Assembly: GCA_023251275.1 (NCBI GenBank)
Contig: JAHEZC010000039.1
Span: 1 to 10,523, forward strand
Source of the DNA: Parafilimonas sp.
Lineage (GTDB): Bacteria > Bacteroidota > Bacteroidia > Chitinophagales > Chitinophagaceae
Length of the DNA stretch: 10,523 bases
Reading direction: 5' to 3'
Shown here piece by piece: positions 1 to 6,389 of the stretch. The notes beneath the pieces were generated by a model that worked only from the letters and a program-made list of their open reading frames with translations, was not told the origin of the DNA and made no database searches. How positions within the stretch are numbered: the first letter of the stretch is position 1; every line of letters starts with the position of its first letter. A program made the position numbers and the translations under genes.

Positions 1-146
1 AAGAGTTTGAAACTGAAGCCAGCGGGGGAATCAACCTGGATAATATAACTGATTATGCTAAGACCGGTGTGGATTACATAAGTATCGGTGGATTAATTCA
101 CCAGGCTGCAAGCCTCGATTTAAGCTTGAAAGCTGTACTTGTATAA
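1..146 (+). CDS. nadC: Nicotinate-nucleotide pyrophosphorylase (quinolinate phosphoribosyltransferase), C-terminal end
   Basis: Only the last 47 codons are present; the gene enters from the left edge, with complete codons starting at base 3 and a TAA stop at 144-146. The visible protein contains EASGGINLDNI followed by TGVDYISIGGL. This is the closing strand and phosphate-binding region typical of NadC, where the glycine-rich ASGGI and the YIS-G segments line the barrel mouth that holds the phosphoribosyl group. The enzyme converts quinolinate and PRPP to nicotinate mononucleotide, CO2 and pyrophosphate in de novo NAD synthesis, in the cytosol. The SUI1-like gene follows 33 bases later on the same strand. 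The identification rests on a short but characteristic tail. Confidence 0.85.
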   Translation, partial: EFETEASGGINLDNITDYAKTGVDYISIGGLIHQAASLDLSLKAVLV

Positions 147-179
147 TAAAGAACCGAATACTTTTATTTTGATTTAAAA

Positions 180-524
180 ATGAGTAAAAAAAATAAACCG
201 GATAACAGGGGATTTGTTTTCAGCACAAATCCTGATTTTCACTTTGAAAATGATGACACAAGCTGGCAGGAAATCTTAACTCCCGCACAACAAAAGCTGA
301 AAATAAAACTCGATACCAAACATCGTGCAGGTAAAGCAGTTACAGTGGTAGAGAATTTCAGAGGAGCAGATGATGAACTGGAAAAAATCGGAAAACAATT
401 AAAAAATTTTTGCGGCTCTGGCGGGAGTGTGAAAGATGAAATTATTATTATACAGGGTGATCAGCGCGAAAAAGTACTCCAATGGTTACTGAAAAATGGA
501 TATTCGAACAGTAAAAAATATTGA
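180..524 (+). CDS. SUI1/eIF1-family translation initiation factor (YciH-like)
   Basis: This 114-residue protein has a variable charged N-terminal part (residues 1-45) and a SUI1 domain at about 46-110. Visible family marks are GKAVTVVENFRG (51-62), LKNFCGSGGSVKD (74-86), the following isoleucine-rich strand, and QGDQREKVLQWLLKNGY (92-108). The same order of basic loop, glycine-rich turn and C-terminal helix is seen in eukaryotic eIF1 and E. coli YciH. YciH-type proteins bind the 30S subunit and affect initiation fidelity; that role is inferred here from the family. The ATG at 180 follows an A-rich stretch with no Shine-Dalgarno sequence, usual for Bacteroidota. A weak -7-like box (TTATTTTG, 164-171) precedes it, so it may be transcribed on its own or with nadC. 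It converges with the DUF2061 gene across 21 bases. Confidence 0.85.
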   Translation: MSKKNKPDNRGFVFSTNPDFHFENDDTSWQEILTPAQQKLKIKLDTKHRAGKAVTVVENFRGADDELEKIGKQLKNFCGSGGSVKDEIIIIQGDQREKVLQWLLKNGYSNSKKY

Positions 525-545
525 AAGAATGAATAAAATGAATAT

Positions 546-1094
546 TCAGCTTCTTGCAGTTAACGCAGTATTTTCACCCGAATGATCGAGGATGACAACA
601 GGCGCTTCTGCTACAGTATCTTCCCATGTTTGAATAGAAGGAACTGAAGGATTTTTACCCCACTTAATTCGCAGCCATACCCTTTCATGTACCCAGAAAA
701 GACCAACTTTAGTGATAATTTCCGTCCCCCCTATCGCAAAAGCTTTTGTAAAATCACCAGTCCAGAATAATGCAATAATTATAGTATCAAGTGTACCAAA
801 AAACCGCCAGCTTATTCCTTTTACCAAACTGCGGTAATGTTTTTCGCCAACAATTGTTTTTCGGTCAACGCCATAAATTTTCCCAAAATTCAGTCTGAAC
901 CAGATACGTTCATGCAGATAAAACAAACCGATCTTAGTCAAAACTTCAGTAGCGCCGATTTTTAGAGCGGCAGATATCTGACCGGTAAAAATCCAGGAAA
1001 GAAAAATCGTATCACAGGTAGCAATGATACGCCATGTTGCTGCTTTAACCACACTGCGCACACTTCGCTCATTGTTTTTTACAGTTCCCGACAT
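546..1094 (-). CDS. Membrane protein with two tandem DUF2061 domains
   Basis: This 182-residue protein consists of two copies of one unit, residues 9-71 and 84-146, that align without gaps. My by-eye count gives 29 identities in 63 positions. Each copy has a basic start ending in WR, a hydrophobic segment with D-T-I, a T-G turn, a second hydrophobic segment with G-T-E--TK-GLF, and an H-E-R-W-R end. This matches DUF2061, a predicted two-helix membrane unit, so four membrane segments are expected. The 36-residue C-terminal tail is acidic and not repeated. The biochemical function of DUF2061 is not known to me; a transport or membrane-scaffold role would be a guess. The start is ATG at 1092-1094. 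A weak -7-like box (TAGGTTTA, 1117-1124, minus strand) lies 22 bases upstream. The family call is firm and the function open. Confidence 0.85.
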   Translation of the reverse strand: MSGTVKNNERSVRSVVKAATWRIIATCDTIFLSWIFTGQISAALKIGATEVLTKIGLFYLHERIWFRLNFGKIYGVDRKTIVGEKHYRSLVKGISWRFFGTLDTIIIALFWTGDFTKAFAIGGTEIITKVGLFWVHERVWLRIKWGKNPSVPSIQTWEDTVAEAPVVILDHSGENTALTARS

Positions 1095-1274
1095 AAGAAT
1101 CTGTTCGTTGTTGATGTAAACCTATTAAACCAGTAGGAATTATAGTAAAAGTAAGGATTAATTCATATCAACCAAATTTTTTAGAATTAAATTTTACGAA
1201 AAAGGGGAAAGAAGTTTTTTACACCTTGAACAAATAGTGCCGAAGCAAAATCATCTGCATTTTTTTATTATCCA

Positions 1275-2729
1275 TTATTGACCCTGGGCTAAGCTATACG
1301 CTTTTTTATCACCCCACATATTCAGTAATTCAAGAGAGCAAATTTTGAAATCACCGCTCATACTCACATACAGGCCGATAACGTCCTGCTGATTGAGCGG
1401 AAAACCGTCAATACTTTCAAATCGTGCATTATATTGATTTACCAGATTGGTATAGATGCTTCCCGTAGGCCAAACCTGTGTTCCCCGGTTGCTGATATTC
1501 ACAAGTGTAAATTTTACTCCTGCATGCCTTAAACACCTGTTTGCAATAACCTGTGGCTGCTCATTGCTTTCAATGAACAAATCAACGCCGACAATTTTTT
1601 CCATTTCCAGTTCTTTGCTCTCCATCATCGGGTTCTTTTGGAGCTTAAACATCGTTTGCGTGGCTGGTTGATCCGGCAACATGGGTTTTGCTCCGGTTTG
1701 CGGGGTTTTACCAAAATTATCTATAATGGCTTGCACAAAGTCCGTCGTATTAACTGATGGCTTGCTTTTATCACCAAAATCACCTGTATGCACACCGTGC
1801 TCAAGTGTATGTAATAATGCATTCTCAATGATTGCAGCATTCTCCATTAGTCCCAAATGACGCAACATAGCAAGGCCGCTTAATAATAAGGCAGTTGGAT
1901 TTGCTATATTTTTTCCTGCAAGGTCAGGAGCAGTGCCATGCACTGCCTCAAAGATGCAGATATGATCGCCTATGTTGGCAGAAGGAGCAAATCCCAAACC
2001 ACCAACCAATCCTGCACACAAATCAGAAACAATATCTCCCTGTAAATTTGTAAGCACTACTACATCGAAAAGATCCGGACGTGTAACCAATTTCATGCAC
2101 AGATCATCTACAATCACATCATCAGCTTTTAATTCAGGGTATTCCTTTGCCACTTCATAAAATACATCGAGGAATAAGCCGTCAGTAATTTTCATAATAT
2201 TTGCCTTGTGGCCGCAGGTAATTCTTTTCGCAATTTTTTTCTTTGCCATTTCAAAAGCATACCTGATTACCTGGAGTGAACCGGGCCGGGTAATAAACCT
2301 TCTGCTCAGGGCCACATCGTGTGTGAGCATGTGCTCAATACCTCCATAAGTATCTTCAATATTTTCGCGTACGACGGTTATATCAACCGGGATATCAGCC
2401 TTACTGAATACCGTATCAACACCATGCAATGTCTGAAACACTCTTTTATTTGCATAAGTATTCCAGGTTTTCCGGGCTGTAACATTTACACTTTTCACGC
2501 CTTTACCCTTGGGGGTTTCCATTGGACCTTTAAACAAAATACCAAGTGTTTCAATCGCCTGTTGCGCTTCAGGCGTCATCCCGTTACTGAACCCCTTGTC
2601 AAACACCCATTTGCCCATATCTACAAATGCATATTCCAATGGAACTTCTGCTGCATTAAAAACTTTCAGCACAGCATTCATAATTTCGGGGCCAATACCA
2701 TCGCCTTTTGCCACAGCAATTTTTGTCAT
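1275..2729 (-). CDS. icd: Isocitrate dehydrogenase, long (Thermus/Rickettsia-like) form, probably NAD-dependent
   Basis: This 484-residue cytosolic TCA-cycle enzyme oxidises isocitrate to 2-oxoglutarate and CO2. The catalytic beta-decarboxylating dehydrogenase domain covers about 1-340 and a C-terminal extension about 345-484, as in the long Thermus-type enzymes. S80 and N82 (in SVNVTAR) match the isocitrate-specific residues S113/N115 of E. coli Icd. Y128 (RENIEDTY) and K180 (NIMK) match the catalytic Tyr/Lys pair, and D232/D236 (GDIVSD) metal-binding aspartates. The cofactor loop reads HGTAPDLAGK (264-273). D269 and L270 occupy the places of K344 and Y345 that select NADP in E. coli, so NAD is the likelier cofactor. 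I chose the ATG at 2727-2729 because MTKIAVAKGDGIGPE is the family N-terminus. The frame is open 16 codons further upstream, but those codons run across a -7 promoter box. Confidence 0.92.
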   Translation of the reverse strand: MTKIAVAKGDGIGPEIMNAVLKVFNAAEVPLEYAFVDMGKWVFDKGFSNGMTPEAQQAIETLGILFKGPMETPKGKGVKSVNVTARKTWNTYANKRVFQTLHGVDTVFSKADIPVDITVVRENIEDTYGGIEHMLTHDVALSRRFITRPGSLQVIRYAFEMAKKKIAKRITCGHKANIMKITDGLFLDVFYEVAKEYPELKADDVIVDDLCMKLVTRPDLFDVVVLTNLQGDIVSDLCAGLVGGLGFAPSANIGDHICIFEAVHGTAPDLAGKNIANPTALLLSGLAMLRHLGLMENAAIIENALLHTLEHGVHTGDFGDKSKPSVNTTDFVQAIIDNFGKTPQTGAKPMLPDQPATQTMFKLQKNPMMESKELEMEKIVGVDLFIESNEQPQVIANRCLRHAGVKFTLVNISNRGTQVWPTGSIYTNLVNQYNARFESIDGFPLNQQDVIGLYVSMSGDFKICSLELLNMWGDKKAYSLAQGQ

Positions 2730-2751
2730 AAAAAAATTTTCAGTGATGGTG

Positions 2752-2759
2752 CAAAGGTA
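2752..2759 (-). promoter_or_regulatory. Candidate -7 promoter box for icd
   Basis: The minus strand reads TACCTTTG, a full match to the Bacteroidota -7 consensus TAnnTTTG, and ends 22 bases before the icd ATG. Transcription would start near 2745-2747, giving a leader of under 20 bases. I see no good -33 TTTG at the expected distance, so this rests on the -7 box alone. Confidence 0.5.
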
Positions 2760-2859
2760 AGCTTGCCTAAAAATCATTTTAAAATAAAAAAGTGACTTCC
2801 CGGCCGATAGTTTAAATTATTTTCCCGCAGAAGCATTATACATTTCCACATAAAAAGTG

Positions 2860-2877
2860 GATAAAATTAATTTTATC
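2860..2877. promoter_or_regulatory. 18-base perfect palindrome in the icd/gpx divergent spacer
   Basis: GATAAAATTAATTTTATC is its own reverse complement over all 18 bases. It sits 73 bases before the peroxidase ATG and 130 bases from the icd ATG, where an operator for a dimeric regulator could act. Its AT-rich halves loosely recall Fur/PerR-type boxes, which would suit a peroxidase gene, but that link is a guess. AT-rich DNA forms palindromes by chance more easily than mixed sequence. Confidence 0.4.
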
Positions 2878-2950
2878 AATTTGCGATAACAAAATTTTAA
2901 ACGCATTCAAACATAAACCTGCCTAATTTTACTTTCTAAAAAATAATAAC

Positions 2951-3481
2951 ATGAAAAGGATAGGTTTATTTTTAATACTTGCAGCAACGACTGCATTTGT
3001 TGCGCGAACAAAAAATATTTATGATTTTAAGATAAAATCTCTTGAAGGCAATACGATTGATTTCTCGCAATTCAAAGGGAAAAAGATTTTAATTGTGAAT
3101 ACAGCTTCTCACTGCGGTTTTACTCCTCAATATGAAGGCCTCGAAAAGCTTTACCAGCAATATAAGGAGAAGTTAGTGATTGTTGGATTTCCATCAGCAG
3201 ATTTTGGTGACCAGGAATTTCACGAGGATAGCGCAATACAATCATTTTGTAAAAAGAATTATGGCGTTAGTTTTCCGCTCACGACACGGGTAGATGTGAA
3301 AGGTGATAACACCACTCCGATTTACAAATATCTTTGCAATAAAAGTGAGAATGGCGTGCTTGACGCAACTATTGGTTGGAATTTTAATAAATTCATTATT
3401 GACGAAAATGGAAATCTGTTGGCGCATTTCGATAGTAAAGTAACCCCGCAAAGCGAAGAGTTGCTGAAGTATATAAAATAA
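2951..3481 (+). CDS. Exported glutathione peroxidase-family thiol peroxidase
   Basis: This 176-residue protein begins with a positively charged, hydrophobic segment (MKRIGLFLILAATTAFVA), probably a signal peptide or membrane anchor, so it likely acts in the periplasm. The peroxidase domain covers about 22-176. The peroxidatic cysteine is C55 in NTASHCGFTPQ, and the W-N pair of the catalytic tetrad is W143/N144 in WNFNKF. C100, in the helix FCKKNYG, is a candidate resolving cysteine, which suggests a thioredoxin-type reductant rather than glutathione. The segment that is usually FPCNQFGGQE here reads FPSADFGDQE (80-89), so the catalytic Gln is replaced by Asp (D84). The family reduces hydrogen peroxide or lipid hydroperoxides. 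The gene is divergent from icd and stands alone before holB. The family is certain; substrate and reductant are inferred. Confidence 0.88.
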   Translation: MKRIGLFLILAATTAFVARTKNIYDFKIKSLEGNTIDFSQFKGKKILIVNTASHCGFTPQYEGLEKLYQQYKEKLVIVGFPSADFGDQEFHEDSAIQSFCKKNYGVSFPLTTRVDVKGDNTTPIYKYLCNKSENGVLDATIGWNFNKFIIDENGNLLAHFDSKVTPQSEELLKYIK

Positions 3482-3614
3482 TCTAACCCGCAATATTCCG
3501 TAAAGTCATCTTGTTTTCATAGGGAAAGGTTGATGTATATTCAATCTTTTCATTTTTGAAATTTAAAAAGAAATTGCATCTTCATTATTAAGTAATTTCT
3601 TTTGTCCCTTGCTT

Positions 3615-3622
3615 TATTTTTG
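3615..3622 (+). promoter_or_regulatory. Candidate -7 promoter box for holB
   Basis: TATTTTTG matches TAnnTTTG fully and ends six bases before the holB ATG at 3629. Transcription would start at or within a few bases of that ATG, giving a leaderless or nearly leaderless message. No -33 TTTG is seen at 18-20 bases upstream; a TTTG at 3601-3604 is too close. Confidence 0.42.
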
Positions 3623-3628
3623 TTCTCC

Positions 3629-4834
3629 ATGCAATTTAAAGATATCATAGGCCGTGGTCAGTCAAAACAGCATCTTGCAGAGATGGTACAGCAGAACCGT
3701 CTGAGCCATGCTATGTTATTCCTCGGTAAGGAAGGAAGCGGAAGTCTGCCGTTGGCACTGGCATTCACGCAATATGTGATTTGTGAAAAAGTGCAAAGCC
3801 AGGATCATTCAATCACATTTTCACTTTTTGACGCCGGTGAAATACAAAATTCTCATTCTGCGTATCATGCAGATAGCTGCGGTGTTTGTGCTGCCTGCAT
3901 CAAAGCTGCTAAATTTATTCATCCCGATATTCATTATGCCTACCCGGTTATCCCCAAAAAAAGCGGTGATAAACCTATCAGCACCGACTACATCAGTGAC
4001 TGGAGAGAATTCATTTCACAATATCCTTATGGCAATGTATTTGATTGGCTCCAGTTTATCAATGCTGAAAACAGGCAGGGTAATATAACTGCAGAAGAAT
4101 GTAACGACATCATGCATAAGCTTAGTCTCAAAAGCTTTGAAAATAAATATAAAGTACTGGTAATGTGGATGCCTGAATACCTCGGCAAAGAAGGGAACAA
4201 ATTACTTAAGTTAATTGAGGAACCTCCTGATAATACACTGTTTATTCTTGTGGCAGAAAATGAAGAACAGATATTACCAACGATTCTAAGCCGGTGCCAA
4301 TTGGTAAAGATACCTTTAGCTGAAACTTATGAAATAGAAAAGGCCCTTATTACACGAAATAATGCATCCCCTGAAAATGCCCGCCAGGTTGCAGGAGTTA
4401 CTGAAGGGAACTACCGGGAAGCGTTGCAGCTAATGCTGCATGCGGAGGAAGACTGGCAATCACTGCTCCGTGATTGGCTTAATGCAATACTTAAAGGCGG
4501 CCCTGTGAACCAGGTTAAATGGATTGACGAGGTGAGCAAGCTCGGAAGAGAAAAGCAGAAGCAATTCCTGCGGTACTTTAATCACCTCCTTGCACAAAGT
4601 GTGCGCATCCGGGCTATGGGCGCTGACCGGCTTTCACTGCCTGAAAATGAAAAAGACTTTGCGCAGCGCCTCAACAAAATTGCCTCGGTAAGCCAGCAGG
4701 AAATCATGATTGATGAGTTGGATAAGGCTGCTTATTATATTGAACGGAATGCAAATGCTAAAATGCTCTTTCATGCCCTGACGATTAAATTGTATCATAT
4801 TATTCAGGATAAAACAATAATTTTGACGGATTAG
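3629..4834 (+). CDS. holB: DNA polymerase III delta prime subunit (clamp loader)
   Basis: This 401-residue AAA+ clamp-loader protein, with the DnaX subunits and delta, opens the sliding clamp at replication forks. Visible features are IIGRGQSKQHL (6-16), a Walker A position reading GKEGSGSL (33-40) that lacks the Lys-Thr needed for ATP binding, as expected for delta prime, and a zinc module with C52, C84, C87 and C90. HPDIHYAYP (98-106), LLKLIEEPPDNTLFIL (192-207) and the sensor SRC (221-223, in LSRCQLVKIP) follow, with a helical C-terminal domain from about 235. About 20 extra residues lie between C52 and C84 compared with E. coli HolB. The ATG at 3629 is preferred over an in-frame TTG at 3602, because the extra nine codons would cross the -7 box and are not family-like. 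ricT follows 299 bases later. Confidence 0.92.
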   Translation: MQFKDIIGRGQSKQHLAEMVQQNRLSHAMLFLGKEGSGSLPLALAFTQYVICEKVQSQDHSITFSLFDAGEIQNSHSAYHADSCGVCAACIKAAKFIHPDIHYAYPVIPKKSGDKPISTDYISDWREFISQYPYGNVFDWLQFINAENRQGNITAEECNDIMHKLSLKSFENKYKVLVMWMPEYLGKEGNKLLKLIEEPPDNTLFILVAENEEQILPTILSRCQLVKIPLAETYEIEKALITRNNASPENARQVAGVTEGNYREALQLMLHAEEDWQSLLRDWLNAILKGGPVNQVKWIDEVSKLGREKQKQFLRYFNHLLAQSVRIRAMGADRLSLPENEKDFAQRLNKIASVSQQEIMIDELDKAAYYIERNANAKMLFHALTIKLYHIIQDKTIILTD

Positions 4835-5133
4835 CTTAGCCCGGACATTATGGAAGGGCAGGCAATAGGAGAAAGAATATTGTGTGTGAGTTTTGTGCCA
4901 AAGTGAACAATTGTTCATGTCGTAACGGAATACTTGTGCAGATGAAACAGTTAATATCATTTATCATACATCAATTCATCGCTACGCAATATCATGTTTG
5001 CTGAGCAGGAACAAAAATGATGCAATGAGTGATGCAATTCCGTTCCATGCGGAATTTAACAGCATATAATCCGCTTGCCGCAAAATTCTTCTCTTCGAAT
5101 CTTAAATCATTTTTCTGAAAATTGCAGATTGAT
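4835..5133 (+). other. 299-base spacer between holB and ricT with several short symmetric elements
   Basis: No convincing gene is present; open frames here on the minus strand only extend shadows of holB or ricT. The spacer holds a 14-base perfect palindrome (TGAACAATTGTTCA, 4904-4917), two copies of TGATGCAAT 12 bases apart (5018-5026 and 5030-5038), and an inverted repeat AATTCCG/CGGAATT with a 7-base loop (5036-5056). CATGTTTG at 4993-5000 misses the TAnnTTTG consensus by one base and could serve a ricT transcript with a leader of about 125 bases. Together this suggests ricT has its own regulated promoter, but no single element is decisive. Confidence 0.4.
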
Positions 5134-6366
5134 ATGGGCTGTGACAGTTGTGGTACAGGTAAACCAAACGGGTGTAAAAGTAATGGCGGTTGCAGTACCG
5201 GCGGTTGTAATCGTATGAACGTGCATGATTGGCTGATGAACCTTCCATTCAGCGACCCCGAAAGCACCTGTAAAATAATCGAAGTAAGTTTCAACCGGGG
5301 CAGCCGCAAAGATTTTTTCCGTAATGCAACTTTACAATATTTCGAAAAGGGTGATTATGTTACTGTCGAAGGCGTAGGGGGCTTCGATATGGGCGAAGTA
5401 ACCCTAACCGGTGAATTGGTGCGTTTGCAAATGAAGAAAAAGGGAATGGATGAATTAAACCCGGAAATGAAAAAAGTATTGCGTCCCGGTTCAGATAAGG
5501 ATATTGAATTATTTCAACAGAATAAAGCAAGAGAGCCACAGGCATTGATACGAAGCCGCGCTATTGCAAGGCAACTGAACCTGCAGATGAAACTTACAGA
5601 AGTAGAGATCCAGGCCGATGGCAAAAAAGCAACTTTTTTTTATATTGCTGAAGACCGTGTGGATTTTCGTGAACTGATAAAAATTTATGCGGCTGAATTC
5701 AGGGTAAAAGTGGAAATGCGGCAAATCGGTATCAGGCAGGAAGCGGCTAAAGTTGGAGGTATTGGCTCCTGCGGAAGGGAATTATGCTGCAGTACATGGC
5801 TCAGTGATTTTAAAAGCGTTACTACTACCATGGCCCGTTATCAAAATCTGAGCATTAATCAAAGCAAGCTGAGCGGGCAATGCGGCAGGCTAAAATGTTG
5901 CTTAAATTATGAATTGGATACCTATCTCGATGCCTTGCAACATTTTCCCGAGAATGCTGATACGCTCGACACAGCAAAAGGTGTCGCCACGCTTATCAAA
6001 AGAGATATTTTCAAAAACCTGATGTGGTATATACTTCCCGGAAGTGTAAAGCAGTACCCTCTCGCCATTCAACGTGTGAAAGAAATAAAGCGCATGAACA
6101 GTCGCGGCGAAAAAGCAGTGGAATTGCAACCTGTGGAATTACTAAATACAAAGATTACAGAAACAGAACCTGTTTTTGCTGATGTAGTTGGACAAATCAC
6201 TTTACAAAGCCTCGAAAAAAGCAGCAACCGGAAAAGAGATAAAGAAAAGCATGACCATCGCCGGAACCCTAATTCACCGGGTCATGGCAATCAGGGACAA
6301 CGATCCCCTCATCAAAAGTCTCCGCAAAACCGACCCTGGCAGCAAAGACCAAACGATAAAAAATGA
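5134..6366 (+). CDS. ricT: PSP1/YaaT-family protein RicT
   Basis: This 410-residue protein is cytosolic by appearance. The N-terminal 30 residues are cysteine-rich (C3, C6, C14, C20, C25) and Gly/Asn-rich. A PSP1 core follows at about 45-320, with VSFNRGSRKDFFRN (51-64), DRVDFRELIKIYAAEFRVKV (174-193) and the two signature cysteine groups CGRELCC (213-219) and CGRLKCC (250-256). The last 50 residues are a basic, Gln/Asn/Pro-rich tail. In Bacillus subtilis, RicT (YaaT) joins RicA and RicF in an Fe-S complex that acts with RNase Y and on sporulation regulation; the Bacteroidota role is not settled. I chose the ATG at 5134 (MGCDSCGTG) over an in-frame TTG at 5122. The holB-ricT order also occurs in Bacillus, suggesting an old link. 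The gene converges with yihY, 23 bases away. Confidence 0.88.
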   Translation: MGCDSCGTGKPNGCKSNGGCSTGGCNRMNVHDWLMNLPFSDPESTCKIIEVSFNRGSRKDFFRNATLQYFEKGDYVTVEGVGGFDMGEVTLTGELVRLQMKKKGMDELNPEMKKVLRPGSDKDIELFQQNKAREPQALIRSRAIARQLNLQMKLTEVEIQADGKKATFFYIAEDRVDFRELIKIYAAEFRVKVEMRQIGIRQEAAKVGGIGSCGRELCCSTWLSDFKSVTTTMARYQNLSINQSKLSGQCGRLKCCLNYELDTYLDALQHFPENADTLDTAKGVATLIKRDIFKNLMWYILPGSVKQYPLAIQRVKEIKRMNSRGEKAVELQPVELLNTKITETEPVFADVVGQITLQSLEKSSNRKRDKEKHDHRRNPNSPGHGNQGQRSPHQKSPQNRPWQQRPNDKK

Positions 6367-6389
6367 CCGGTTAAAAAACCCTGCACCGA

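Noticed and set aside
2730..2777. Longer N-terminus for icd (16 extra codons)
   Set aside because: The extra residues are not family-like and the codons span the -7 promoter box at 2752-2759, so they are probably not transcribed.
2319..2795. Long open frame (158 codons) on the plus strand antisense to icd
   Set aside because: It lies almost wholly within the well-supported icd gene, and its product has no recognisable family pattern.
3602..3628. TTG start adding nine residues to holB
   Set aside because: MQFKDIIGRGQ from the ATG is the normal N-terminus of the family, and the promoter box falls inside the extension.
5122..5133. TTG start adding four residues to ricT
   Set aside because: The ATG four codons later gives the Cys-rich MGCDSCGTG start, and TTG has no supporting ribosome-binding signal.
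4634..5309. Minus-strand frames across the holB-ricT spacer (4634-4960 and 4992-5309)
   Set aside because: Both reach deep into holB or ricT on the opposite strand, show no domain pattern and have no promoter-like sequence.
6367..6389. Possible bidirectional terminator between ricT and yihY
   Set aside because: Only a 4-base stem (GGTT/AACC around an A-run) is present, too weak to call.
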